From assembly GCF_003315035.1 (NCBI RefSeq), contig NZ_QNRE01000013.1:1-64000 (forward strand): 64,000 nucleotides of DNA, written 5' to 3'. Positions within the stretch are counted from its first letter, which is position 1, and the number at the start of each line of letters is the position of its first letter. The DNA is from Nocardia puris (GTDB lineage Bacteria; Actinomycetota; Actinomycetes; Mycobacteriales; Mycobacteriaceae). This document shows positions 7,879 to 15,902 of the stretch, piece after piece. The notes beneath the pieces were generated by a model. The model did not search any database. It was given only the letters and a program-made list of their open reading frames with translations, and was not told the origin of the DNA. A program made the translations under genes and the position numbers.

Positions 7879-9066
7879 ATGGCCTACGCATCCTGCTGGC
7901 TACTCACCGGCACCTGGCACGCCCGCTACCGCCAACCGGGGCACAACCTCCCCGGCGACACCATGTTCCGCGTGCTGCCGGTGACAGCGAGACCGGGCTA
8001 CGCCACCGCGCTTGTCAACTGGGACGACACGAGCCGCCAGCACACCATCTATAGGCATGCCGGCCTCCGGACGCTCGAGCGCTTCGACACCACCGGTGTC
8101 GAGGGATCGGTCCAGCACGACGTGATGCCGCTGGCCGTAGTCGCCGCCGACCTCCGGCAGCGAAGCTGGGTGGTGTACGCGCCTTCCCGCCTCACCACCG
8201 AGGCGGGCCTGTTTCACCGCGTCACCGAGATCACCCACGCGTTCACCTTCGCCGAGATCGATAGCGCCACAACGACAGAGCCCTCGGCAGAGGTCCTGGC
8301 CGAGGTGGTGGACCGACTGCCGGAGTTCTCGGCCAGAGTGGGCAGCCACGAGTGCTGGTACCACACCATCGACGCCGGGGTGGAGTACGAGCACAAGTTC
8401 ACCCTCGACCCCGACACCGACATCTACACGCTCACCCGAGGCATCGCGGCCGAGATCGGGCGCGGGGAACCGGCCTACCTGCGACCGGAGTTCGCCAACG
8501 CCTTCGAGATGTGGCAGTTCCACAACTACATGTTCGAGGTCACCGGGCCGACCTCGGCCGACTGCGGGTACGCGTCCTTCATCCCCCGCCGTGCGGGCGG
8601 TCACGTCATCAAACGCAAACGGTTCGCCCACGATGGGTTCGCCCGCTACGAGACCAAAACCACTGTCACCGAAGAACTCACCGACACGGCGCAGATGCTG
8701 TCCTACCTGCACCAACACCTCGGCCTGGAGGCCATCTACCTCGGAGAGTTCATCCGAACCAGATTCGACAACAACGTCGAAAGCGTCAACACCGGCCACA
8801 TCTACTCGATCATGGCCGACCGCTGCGAATTCCCCGAACACCCGGGCACCGTGCTGCAACAGCTCGAGATCGAATACCTCCGATCCCGAGGCAGCGAACG
8901 CGACTCACGAAGGGAGATGATCGATGAACTCGGCTCCATCCGACACTGGACCAGCCAACACCTCGCAGACCACACGATCCCCGCGAAACCGAGCTACCTG
9001 TCCAAATACACATTCCTCCGCAGACTGACCTTTCCGGGCCCACCGAGAGCGACAGAGCGCACCTGA
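7879..9066 (+). CDS. CYTH/triphosphate-tunnel signature protein
   Basis: 395 residues from ATG 7879, 17 bp after the glycosyltransferase stop. The N-terminal 160 residues match nothing I recognise. At 169-173 the sequence EYEHK fits the ExExK signature of CYTH (triphosphate tunnel metalloenzyme) domains, followed by alternating basic strands (HVIKRKRFAHDG, RYETKTTV) and QLEIEYLRSRG, as expected for the tunnel strands. CYTH enzymes act on triphosphates (ThTPase, CyaB cyclase, tripolyphosphatase). It is the last gene of the operon, so it could handle a nucleoside triphosphate or a triphosphate product. The assignment rests on the signature only. Confidence 0.45.
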   Translation: MAYASCWLLTGTWHARYRQPGHNLPGDTMFRVLPVTARPGYATALVNWDDTSRQHTIYRHAGLRTLERFDTTGVEGSVQHDVMPLAVVAADLRQRSWVVYAPSRLTTEAGLFHRVTEITHAFTFAEIDSATTTEPSAEVLAEVVDRLPEFSARVGSHECWYHTIDAGVEYEHKFTLDPDTDIYTLTRGIAAEIGRGEPAYLRPEFANAFEMWQFHNYMFEVTGPTSADCGYASFIPRRAGGHVIKRKRFAHDGFARYETKTTVTEELTDTAQMLSYLHQHLGLEAIYLGEFIRTRFDNNVESVNTGHIYSIMADRCEFPEHPGTVLQQLEIEYLRSRGSERDSRREMIDELGSIRHWTSQHLADHTIPAKPSYLSKYTFLRRLTFPGPPRATERT

Positions 9067-9296
9067 TCCCAGCCATCAGATTGCCGGGTGGTGCACCGAC
9101 TCCAGCCCCACACTCACACAGGCGAGCAGGGCGAGGACCCGCCCACTCCTCGCCAACGCCAGTTACATGTTCACTGGGGTGAGCGCATGTGCAGGAACCC
9201 ACTAACGGTTTCGACACCCGGCAGGGCCGCGAACTGTCGGATCGACTCACGTATCGCCTCCCTGAAGCGCGACCGCTTCGAAGCCGGTCCACCGTC

Positions 9297-10094
9297 TCAA
9301 CAACCGGCCACTTTCAAGGTGTCGAGAAACCCTCCGGTCGCCGCCACCAGCGCTCGCATCGTCTCCAGGGCATCCAGTTGGATGTGCGTGTAACCGGGCA
9401 CGACGAGCACTTCGTGGTAGGCGGTCCCGCCTTGCCCCTCTGCCGTGACGGTGCCCATTCCCGGCAATGGCCGGGGCACAGTCTTCTTCGCGAGCACAGC
9501 CCCATCTACCAGGGGCTGACCTCCGTTGGGGAGCTCGGTGAGCGTCATGTAGCTGCGATCCAGTGTCGCGGCAGCACGGTGAGCGACAACGTGGATACCC
9601 CGGTGCTTGTCCAGGTTGACCAGCTTGTGCAGCAGAAACAGCTGGTGGTCATGCGGAACGGGAGAATGGAACGGCTGGACCGCGTCGATCTCCGCCCAGA
9701 CGGCTTGATCCGCCCATGGGTCCGCGGGGTTCACGTACGTAGCGGCCTGAGCCGACCACTTACTCTGATCATCGATGACAGGAAACTGGATCTTCTTCTG
9801 CTGAGCCTCGGTCAGCCCTGGATGCCGCGCGAGGATGTGGCCGAAGAGGGCATGGTCGAGGGCTCCTCTCAGGTTGGTCAGCACGTCTCCAACCATGAGC
9901 CCCCATCTCTCCGACGGAGGCGCCGGGTTCACCCTCGCAACCGTCTCGATGATCACTTGCTGAGAGTTGAGTGGATCGTTTCGGGTCCTGACGACGAAGC
10001 GGATTGCCTCGCTGTCGCGGTACTCCTGCAAGCTCGACGCGAAGATGTCGAAATGCTCTGTTGCCCTTGACAGCTTGGCGAATGCGCTCCTCAT
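9297..10094 (-). CDS. Conserved-type hypothetical protein (HEPN-like helical core?)
   Basis: 265 residues on the minus strand, facing the operon end across 230 bp (9067-9296) in which I see no gene. The features NLRGALDHALFGHIL, QFPVIDDQSKW, IDAVQPF and HKLVNLDKHRGIHVV are typical of a widespread uncharacterised helical family whose hallmark is an N-LR-x-x-LDH helix and an N-x-DKHR motif. No signal peptide or membrane segment. The function is unknown. The DKHR motif may be catalytic or structural, and a HEPN relationship is only a guess. Confidence 0.6.
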   Translation of the reverse strand: MRSAFAKLSRATEHFDIFASSLQEYRDSEAIRFVVRTRNDPLNSQQVIIETVARVNPAPPSERWGLMVGDVLTNLRGALDHALFGHILARHPGLTEAQQKKIQFPVIDDQSKWSAQAATYVNPADPWADQAVWAEIDAVQPFHSPVPHDHQLFLLHKLVNLDKHRGIHVVAHRAAATLDRSYMTLTELPNGGQPLVDGAVLAKKTVPRPLPGMGTVTAEGQGGTAYHEVLVVPGYTHIQLDALETMRALVAATGGFLDTLKVAGC

Positions 10095-10198
10095 GCACGA
10101 AGCCTATGCGGAGGGTGTGACGTGACGCGGTCGATCACCGTCCGTCACACCCCCGATCCGCACCGACTGCGAGCACTAATGTGCCCGGTCGACCGACC

Positions 10199-11098
10199 TC
10201 AGAGCAGGCCGAGTTGCCCGCTGGTCGCCTTGTGAGCGGCGGCAGCTAGTTCGGTGATGAAGTCCCGTGGAAGGCCCAGCTCGTTGGTGTGAAGCGCCAT
10301 GACCCACTTCAGGGCGACCTTGCGGCGTCCTTCAGCGCTGCTGGCGGATCGGAACTGGTCTGTCGCTGCCAGTGATGTCGCCAGCTCCGGCAGCCGTTCC
10401 TCGAGCTCGTCAACCAAGTCGATGCGCTGTTGGTTGAGCAGACCTTGAGCGCCCTGGATGATTTCGATGAGTTTCCATCGGTCCCCGCGCTCGAGGATTG
10501 GCGCGAGAGCGGGTAGGGCACGAGCCGCTGTCTCGTGTTCGAAGCGGGTCCGGGCGCGCCGGAACGCGGGATCACTCGCCAACGCTTCGACCAGCCCAGT
10601 GACGTCCACAGGGCTATCAGGACCGTTCGAGGTTTCGGCGAGAAGGGCGGTGACAGTGTTGTCGATTTCTTCCAGGTCATCGGCGAACGCGGTGTCCTGG
10701 CTCCAGGAGTGCGGAACCCCGAGGTGAATGAAACCCACGTCGATTCGGTGGGTGTACCCGTTGATCCTGCGCAGCGCCCGCAGACTCGAATCGCGGGCTG
10801 CGCGGTCTTCCGGCTCGATCTCGAGTTGCTGGATGCATTCCACGATGGAGTCGGTCTCGATGAGTTCGCGATCAAGATACAGCGCTGATGCACCGAGCCT
10901 GACCGCGATCTCGACAACGTCGGAGGCGCTCATTGTCGAGCCGAGAGTAACTCCGCTCGCTTCGACGGTGGCGGGGGTGATGACAGCTAGCCCGTGGCTC
11001 AGCGCCGCGCGTTCTAGCTCGGCGACCGACTCACCGAGTACGTCTGGGGTGGCTACGTCCAACTCTGCTGCGATTTCAGCAAGGTGGTCCAGTGTCAT
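10199..11098 (-). CDS. Hypothetical protein with PIN-like N terminus
   Basis: 299 residues from ATG 11098; a longer in-frame reading reaches 11299 but begins with an Arg/Ser-rich stretch unlike the rest. Residues 1-140 alternate helices and strands (LAVITPATV, VVEIAVRLGASALYLDRELIE), followed by IDVGFIHLGVPHSW and a long helical C-terminal half with ERGDRWKLIEIIQGAQGLLNQQ and LEERLPELATSL. No catalytic motif is convincing. It sits alone beside the 9297 gene in the same orientation, within the accessory region. The product is not recognised. Confidence 0.5.
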   Translation of the reverse strand: MTLDHLAEIAAELDVATPDVLGESVAELERAALSHGLAVITPATVEASGVTLGSTMSASDVVEIAVRLGASALYLDRELIETDSIVECIQQLEIEPEDRAARDSSLRALRRINGYTHRIDVGFIHLGVPHSWSQDTAFADDLEEIDNTVTALLAETSNGPDSPVDVTGLVEALASDPAFRRARTRFEHETAARALPALAPILERGDRWKLIEIIQGAQGLLNQQRIDLVDELEERLPELATSLAATDQFRSASSAEGRRKVALKWVMALHTNELGLPRDFITELAAAAHKATSGQLGLL

Positions 11099-11874
11099 GG
11101 CGGGCACCGTAGACCTTCCCACCGACAAGTAGATCTTTCGCCACGTCCCAGTCGAAGCGCTCATCGCCGAACCCCTGCCAGCCCACGCCCAACTGCACCG
11201 GTCAAGTCGCCGTGACCTTCTTGTTCGCGTTCGGGGGCTAGGCATCGCTGGTGGCCGCCTAGCTCCTGGGCGAACTGCCGCGATCACCGAGACCGACACA
11301 TCACCCGAACACCCGAATCTGGCTCAACCAAGCGCGAAATCCGTTTCTATCACCAGTTGGCCGGAGCAAATCCCCAGGTCGCCCGCGTTCCCATCTTCGA
11401 TGTGCCCCGCCGAGGAGTCGAACCTGCGACGCGTGTCGGGCAGTAGCCCGCTGACACCGTCTTCCGACTCCATGGTGGAAGCCCACGTGCGTGGCGGTGA
11501 GCGATGCCGAGATCGACGGGCGCGTAGCAGCGCGGTGTGGGAGGCGGTGCGCGGGGTCAGCGACTCGCCGCGGTGAGCAGGCTCCGCAGATCGTCGCGGT
11601 CACCATTCGCGCGTGGCGAGATGACGCGCGATTCATCCTGTCCCAGAACAGATGTAGCGGGCCATCTGTGCATCGATTGCGCCCCGGCCTCCCACCCGCG
11701 TTGGTGGGCCACGCCGCCACGGTGAACGGCAACGAATTCAACCCGCGCCAAACTTACACCAAGAATTCAGCATGAATGCCCGTGATCATCCGTGCGCGGG
11801 CGCGCGTTCGGAATCGGCGTCATCGCAGGTAGATCGCCCAACGTGATCCCCCGTGACAGGCTGTGAACATAGAT

Positions 11875-11910
11875 CGAACCCCGAACCAACAACAGCGGGT
11901 TCGGGGTTCG
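11875..11910. repeat. Perfect 13-bp inverted repeat overlapping tRNA fragment
   Basis: CGAACCCCGAACC (11875-11887) and its exact complement GGTTCGGGGTTCG (11898-11910) are separated by 10 bases. The right arm is also the T-arm of the tRNA 3' fragment, so the left arm is a reverse copy of part of that T-arm. This fits a recombination site or integration scar. Confidence 0.6.
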
Positions 11911-11929
11911 AGTCCCTGATGGCGCACTC
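11898..11929 (+). other. tRNA 3'-end fragment, possible attachment site
   Basis: GGTTCGGGGTTCGAGTCCC followed by TGATGGCGCA reads as the T-arm and 3' acceptor strand of a tRNA: stem CGGGG/CCCTG around TTCGAGT. No D-arm, anticodon arm or 5' acceptor strand is found upstream, so it is not a functional gene. Such fragments are left as att repeats when elements integrate into tRNA genes. The sequence resembles the 3' end of actinobacterial tRNA-Lys, from memory only. The intact tRNA would lie outside the window. Confidence 0.5.
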
Positions 11930-11942
11930 CACTCGATAGCAG

Positions 11943-11972
11943 GCCCATGCCCACGGAGGGCGTGGGCTTTTC
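11943..11972 (+). terminator. Rho-independent-type terminator
   Basis: GCCCATGCCC (11943-11952) pairs with GGGCGTGGGC (11958-11967) through one G-T pair, with loop ACGGA, followed by TTTTCTCGTTT. It lies just after the tRNA fragment in plus orientation, as expected for the terminator of the lost tRNA. Confidence 0.7.
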
Positions 11973-12363
11973 TCGTTTCGTCGTGTTTTGCGGGGGCGCA
12001 GCCCCCGCGCCCCGCCCGGAGGGGCTTCGCCCCCCGGACCCCCTATTGTGGCTGGGTGCGTTGGGCGGGTGTGTCGCGGATTGTTCTTGGGTGTACGCCT
12101 GAACGCCATCGTGACTGGTCGCGTTCGTGGGGAATGTCACGTTTTGGTGGGTGGACTTCGGGGGGTTGCGCACCTCTCTCTGGTCCGCCGGGCGACGCAC
12201 GGCGGATCTCGTCCATGAGTAAGCGGTCCCGTGTTCGCGAACGGGTGGCGCGTCGCTCGTGCACCGGGGTGGTCGGTGCGTCACCAGTCGCTGAAGCTGT
12301 GGCGAGTTTGCCTGCCCCACAACAGGAATGAAGCGTCGCGCTGCCGCCGGATCGGCCACCCGG

Positions 12364-12891
12364 TCAGCGACGGGGCCCGAGGGCCGCGGCGAGACCGTTG
12401 AGGCGCAGGGTGGTGCCGCCGCGCAGGTGGGGGAAGTCGGCGCTGCCGTCGCCGGTGCGGGCGAGGAAGGTGACCTGCTCGGTCCACGTCAGGAGACTCG
12501 TGCCGGGGGTGTCGTCGGCGAAGAGAATGGTGGCCAACGACGCCCAGCGCGGGATGTCGTCGACGGTCGATTCGTAGGCGAAGACGATTCGCCGGTCCGC
12601 GACGATATCCAAGTAGTGCGACCGGTAGGTGAGGCGTTCCGGTGGCGAATCCAGCACGGCGAAAGTGCTGTGCGCTTCTTCGCCGCCGCCGACACGGAAC
12701 TCGTGGCGGTAGGTCGCGTCCGATCCGGGCAGGCGGAACCAGCGTCGGCGGATCGGCTCGTCCGCGAATGCGGCGAACACCGATGCCGTTGGGGCGTCGA
12801 AGTGGCGGGTGAGGGTGAAGCTATGGTGCCGGACGTCCAGCGCGGGATGCGGCGGCGAGACGGCCTCCGTATGAACATTCTGGGCTGACAT
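12364..12891 (-). CDS. SRPBCC/AHSA1-domain protein
   Basis: 175 residues from ATG 12891, preceded by GGAGGCGAC. The single domain has the START-like AHSA1 pattern: FTLTRHFDAPTASVFAAFADE, RRRWFRLPG, EFRVGGGEEAHSTF, RLTYRSHYLDIVADRRIVFAYE and a C-terminal helix after DGSADF. These proteins form a hydrophobic ligand cavity and are often co-regulated with an ArsR repressor. No ArsR gene is adjacent; the 1-kb upstream side holds no clear partner. The role is probably ligand binding or stress response, with the ligand unknown. Confidence 0.85.
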   Translation of the reverse strand: MSAQNVHTEAVSPPHPALDVRHHSFTLTRHFDAPTASVFAAFADEPIRRRWFRLPGSDATYRHEFRVGGGEEAHSTFAVLDSPPERLTYRSHYLDIVADRRIVFAYESTVDDIPRWASLATILFADDTPGTSLLTWTEQVTFLARTGDGSADFPHLRGGTTLRLNGLAAALGPRR

Positions 12892-13450
12892 GTCGCCTCC
12901 TCCGCGCCAGCCCAGGGGGCAATGGCTCGTCGGTAAGGAACACGGACGGTGCCGCGATCCTTCCCTCGCGACGAAATCGCCACCTCCATAGATGAATTCG
13001 CCTACTGTCGCCCTGAGGACGGCCGGACCCGAGTCCAGCCACGGACGGTCGGCGGCACGGCCTGGCCGACTCAGGAAGAACAAGCGGCCGCGGATCAGTT
13101 CGGGGTGCGAGTCAGGGCCGTTCGACGGTGGGGAGGATTTCGGTGAGGTCGGCAGTGCCGGGCAGCCAGGTCGGAGCGGCGGTAGTGCTGGGCCCGGGGT
13201 GTTGCGGAACAGCACCACGCGTCATTCTCCGGGCGGCCCGCTGCGCGACGAGTGATTGGACGGCGTTGGCGTCCGGGTTCAGCGTGGACCGGGCGGATGG
13301 GATCATGCCGGCGATCGCGCGCAGCAGGACGAGGGTGCCCAATGGCCGGGGTGCGTGATCCGGGCGTTATAGAAGGTGGCTCCAGAGGGTCGAATCGGCC
13401 CCCCGGAGTCCGGATTGCCCTATCCGTGGCGCCTGTTACACGACTTCTTC
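12892..13450. other. Intergenic region with no convincing gene
   Basis: About 560 bp upstream of the SRPBCC gene. The best open frame is a 76-codon minus-strand frame (13112-13342) without a ribosome site or a recognisable motif; I do not call it. Confidence 0.4.
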
Positions 13451-13466
13451 TGTGACCTCGGGCACA
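13451..13466. promoter_or_regulatory. CRP-like palindrome
   Basis: TGTGACCTCGGGCACA differs at one position from the TGTGA-N6-TCACA consensus used by CRP-type regulators, including the mycobacterial one that controls rpfA. It is about 465 bp upstream of the transglycosylase start, which is distant, so the assignment is tentative. Confidence 0.35.
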
Positions 13467-13547
13467 GGATGTTTACCCGCAAACTCCCTGCATAGATCGC
13501 GTTTCGATAACGGCTTCCTGGGCTTTTCAAGATCGGTGACCCCATCC

Positions 13548-13587
13548 GTTCAACTCTCGTTCACCCGCCGTTCACCTTCCGTGACCA
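13548..13587 (+). promoter_or_regulatory. 11-bp direct-repeat array (PHO-box / MtrA-like)
   Basis: Heptamers GTTCAAC (13548), GTTCACC (13559), GTTCACC (13570) and GTGACCA (13581) recur at exactly 11-bp intervals. This is the layout of Streptomyces PHO boxes bound by PhoP and resembles sites of other OmpR-family response regulators such as MtrA. The array is about 345 bp upstream of the SLT transglycosylase. MtrA controls cell-wall hydrolase genes in relatives, which would suit this target. Confidence 0.5.
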
Positions 13588-13931
13588 TTCTGCAATGCGG
13601 GTCGAAGAAGAGACCTGAAGTCGGTTCGACCGAACGAGAACTGAACATCAGTCGGAATCGGCCGGGAGGGCACAGCGCCCCGAGAACGGCACCTTCCGAC
13701 TTCGCTCCACCGTAGTGGAGTTCCGCGCGACGTCGCGGGGCGGGGCCCATGCGCCCGCCGCGACTACCCCGAGCCAGGGGCGCGTTCCGGGGACCCGGTG
13801 TCCCCCACAACCAAATCCACACAACAGCACATCGATCTCTGCCCGACGAGCGCTCCGCGCGCCCGCCGCCGGATTCGTGCTGCCTCGCGCGGCCCGGACC
13901 CGACCCTGTCCCCGAACAAGGAACGATCCAG

Positions 13932-14540
13932 ATGCCTGACAGTCGCCTTTCCACCCTCCGCCGCACGACCCTGCGCGAGGGACTGACCTTCGCCGTCGCC
14001 GCGGCCGGAATCGTGGCCGTCACCGCCTCCTCGGCGGTGTCGGTGGCCGACGACAGCACCGCGCCCCGCGTCGCGATGATCGCCGAGCAGGAGCAGGCCG
14101 AGCCGGCCGAACTGGTCGCCGAGGCCGCCCCGGTGGCCGAGCCGGTCGCGGAGGTCCCCCAGATCGACGAGCTGATCGCCCAGCCCGCGCCGATGCCCGA
14201 GCCCGCCCCGCCGGTGTACGAGAACAACCTGGACGGCTGGATCCGCCAGGCGCTCGACATCATGCGCGCCAACGGCATCCCCGGCAGCTACGAGGGCATC
14301 CACCGCAACATCCTGCGCGAGTCCTCGGGCAACCCGCAGGCCATCAACCTGTGGGACTCCAACGCCGCCAAGGGCATCCCGTCCAAGGGCCTGCTCCAGG
14401 TGATCGACCCGACCTTCGCCGCCTACCACGTGCCCGGCACCCCGTTCGACGTGTGGGATCCGGTCGCCAATATCGTCGCCGCGTGCAACTACGCCGCGCA
14501 CCGCTACGGCAGCATGGACAACGTCAACGGCGCGTACTGA
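13932..14540 (+). CDS. Secreted SLT-type transglycosylase
   Basis: 202 residues from ATG 13932 (AAGGAACG upstream). The N terminus has TLRRTTLREGLTFAV and a hydrophobic AAAGIVAVTASSAVSVA export signal, then a Glu/Pro/Ala-rich linker (about 50-95). The C-terminal domain is the actinobacterial SLT/lysozyme-like fold: DGWIRQALDIMRANGIPG, then GIHRNILRESSGNPQAINLWDSNA with the catalytic Glu of ILRESSG, KGLLQVIDPTFAAYHVPG, and DPVANIVAACNYAAHRYGS. It cleaves peptidoglycan glycan strands outside the membrane. The long upstream region carries a PHO-box-like array and a CRP-like site; no ydaO-type riboswitch motif was found. It is followed by a strong terminator. Confidence 0.9.
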   Translation: MPDSRLSTLRRTTLREGLTFAVAAAGIVAVTASSAVSVADDSTAPRVAMIAEQEQAEPAELVAEAAPVAEPVAEVPQIDELIAQPAPMPEPAPPVYENNLDGWIRQALDIMRANGIPGSYEGIHRNILRESSGNPQAINLWDSNAAKGIPSKGLLQVIDPTFAAYHVPGTPFDVWDPVANIVAACNYAAHRYGSMDNVNGAY

Positions 14541-14553
14541 TCCACGCCCCTCG

Positions 14554-14592
14554 AACGCCCCGCCCCGGCCCCGGCCGACGGCGGGGCGTTCG
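14554..14592 (+). terminator. Terminator after transglycosylase
   Basis: AACGCCCCGCC (14554-14564) pairs perfectly with GGCGGGGCGTT (14580-14590), 13 bp after the stop codon. Confidence 0.75.
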
Positions 14593-14607
14593 TCGTAGGA
14601 TGCCCCC

Positions 14608-14919
14608 GTGGCCGATTACGCGCACACCGACGCGTCGGTCAGCCGCCGGGCCGAGAAGGCCCGCCGCTTGGCCGTCTACCTGTGGGACCGCGACATCAGC
14701 GGCGCCGAACTCCGCGACATGCCCGCCGCGACCCGCCGCAAACTGGCCCGCGCCGCCGACACCAACCCCCCCAGCACCGACGAGACCTGGCACGCCGTGG
14801 CCGGCCTCCTCGACGAGAAGAACGCCTGGGCCGACCGCCACCCCGCCCACCCCGCCGCCCGGCGCGCCCACGCCGACGAGAAACTGCTCTGGGTGAAGCC
14901 CCCGATCACGCCTTGGTGA
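14608..14919 (+). CDS. Small conserved-type hypothetical protein
   Basis: 103 residues from GTG 14608. The sequence is charged and helical, with RRAEKARRLAVYLWDRDISG, AELRDMPAATRRKLARAAD and DETWHAVAGLLDEKNAWAD. It has no signal peptide. The coding pattern is clean and it starts 17 bp after the terminator of the transglycosylase gene, so it has its own promoter. I do not recognise a named family. Confidence 0.65.
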   Translation: MADYAHTDASVSRRAEKARRLAVYLWDRDISGAELRDMPAATRRKLARAADTNPPSTDETWHAVAGLLDEKNAWADRHPAHPAARRAHADEKLLWVKPPITPW

Positions 14920-14969
14920 ACCGGCATTCGGATCTCCACGGACCCGTGTGCCAGGTCCTGTCGTTCCGT

Positions 14970-15164
14970 GTCATCGTCACCCTCGAAACGACCTTGGCGC
15001 ACGTCTGCGACCCGCCCGCCGCCCTGCAGATCTTGACCGAGAACCTCGTTCTGGGCAGGGAGTTCGCCGAGCCACCGGTCGGACTGGCGCACCTCGGCGC
15101 CTGTCTGGATCGCCTCGCCACCGGTCGGGTCGAAGGAAAAGTCCTCATCGACCCCGCGGCCTGA
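14970..15164 (+). pseudogene. C-terminal remnant of zinc-type alcohol dehydrogenase/quinone reductase
   Basis: The frame ending at 15164 reads LQILTENLVLGREFAEPP, VGLAHLGACLDRLATGRVEGKVLID, which matches the last about 60 residues of medium-chain dehydrogenase or quinone reductase proteins (A-x-x-x-LxxGxxxGKVVL ending). Nothing upstream supplies the catalytic or Rossmann parts, so this is a 5'-deleted relic. The exact left edge is uncertain. Confidence 0.55.
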
Positions 15165-15208
15165 ACGCCCGAGATGGCTGCCACCACCGCGATCACGAGG
15201 ATCGGCGC

Positions 15209-15832
15209 TCAGTCCCGATGACCGTACAGCGTGAGGGTGTCCTCGATGCAGCGGGTGAGGAAGGCGTCGTCGATGGGTCTCCCGCCGACCAGAACGCGGA
15301 AATACAGTGGTGCGGCAAGGGTTTCCAGGACCGGCGCCGGTTCGGTGTCCGGCGGGAGTTCACCGCGCTCGATCGCCCTGGTGACCACCGGCGAGCTGAG
15401 CTCGAACCGGTCGCTCCAGAACCGGCGCCGGGCCGCGTCGACCTCGGGATCGGCCGAGAGCGCGATCGTGGTCCCCACCAGTCGGCCGATCCCCGGCTGT
15501 TCGATCAGGTGCGACACCTGTTCGGCGAGCACCCGCAGATCCGTGCGCAGCGCGCCGGTGTCGGGCAGTGGGTTCGCCGCGGCGGCCAGTTCGGCGAGCG
15601 CCGCGGCGATCAGCGCCGTACGGGTGCCCCAGCGGCGGTAGATCGTGGTCTCGGCGACCCCGGCCCGGGCGGCGATGTCGCTGACGGTCAATCCCTCGAT
15701 GCCGTGTTCGATGACCTGGTCCAGGGTCGCGGTCAGCACCGTCCGGCGCACCCGCGCCGAACGGCCCCCGGTCCGCTTGCGCGGGACCGGGGCCGAGGGG
15801 ATCTGGTCGTCGGCTTCGCGGCCCTGCTCCAT
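15209..15832 (-). CDS. TetR-family transcriptional regulator
   Basis: 207 residues. The N-terminal HTH is standard: RRTVLTATLDQVIEHGIEGLTV, SDIAARAGVAETTIYRRWGTRTALI. The C-terminal part (VLAEQVSHLIEQPGIGRLVG, PVLETLAAPLYFRVLVGGRPID) fits the TetR_C group with an APLYFR motif. No adjacent target gene is obvious: the neighbour on one side is the dehydrogenase relic and on the other a decayed stretch, so its target may have been lost. Confidence 0.85.
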   Translation of the reverse strand: MEQGREADDQIPSAPVPRKRTGGRSARVRRTVLTATLDQVIEHGIEGLTVSDIAARAGVAETTIYRRWGTRTALIAAALAELAAAANPLPDTGALRTDLRVLAEQVSHLIEQPGIGRLVGTTIALSADPEVDAARRRFWSDRFELSSPVVTRAIERGELPPDTEPAPVLETLAAPLYFRVLVGGRPIDDAFLTRCIEDTLTLYGHRD

Positions 15833-15902
15833 GGTCCAAGTTCTACTCGACCGGTACGCGCGTGCCCACTCCGCGGGCCGGGACGCGCGGCCACGCGTGC
15901 TC

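Larger units (their letters stand above)
11099..12363. other. Gene-poor 1.26-kb border region
   Basis: No credible intact gene. Open frames here are Arg/Ser/Pro-rich shadows. It contains a degenerate tRNA-like T-arm (11402-11430), the inverted repeat and tRNA 3' fragment at 11875-11929, a terminator at 11943-11972, and GC-rich self-complementary DNA at 11990-12045. It separates the accessory region from genes of ordinary chromosomal type and looks like the edge of an integrated element. Confidence 0.5.

Noticed and set aside
11402..11430. Minus-strand sequence like a tRNA T-arm (GCAGGTTCGACTCC)
   Set aside because: Only three of five stem pairs form and no acceptor, anticodon or D-arm can be built, so it is at most a degenerate remnant.
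11301..11741. 146-codon minus-strand open frame
   Set aside because: Arg/Ser/His-rich composition, no ribosome site and no motif; it overlaps the gene-poor border.
13112..13342. 76-codon minus-strand open frame
   Set aside because: No ribosome site or recognisable motif; cannot be distinguished from chance.
13440..13931. Possible ydaO/c-di-AMP riboswitch before the transglycosylase
   Set aside because: The conserved riboswitch blocks expected in actinobacteria are not present in this leader.
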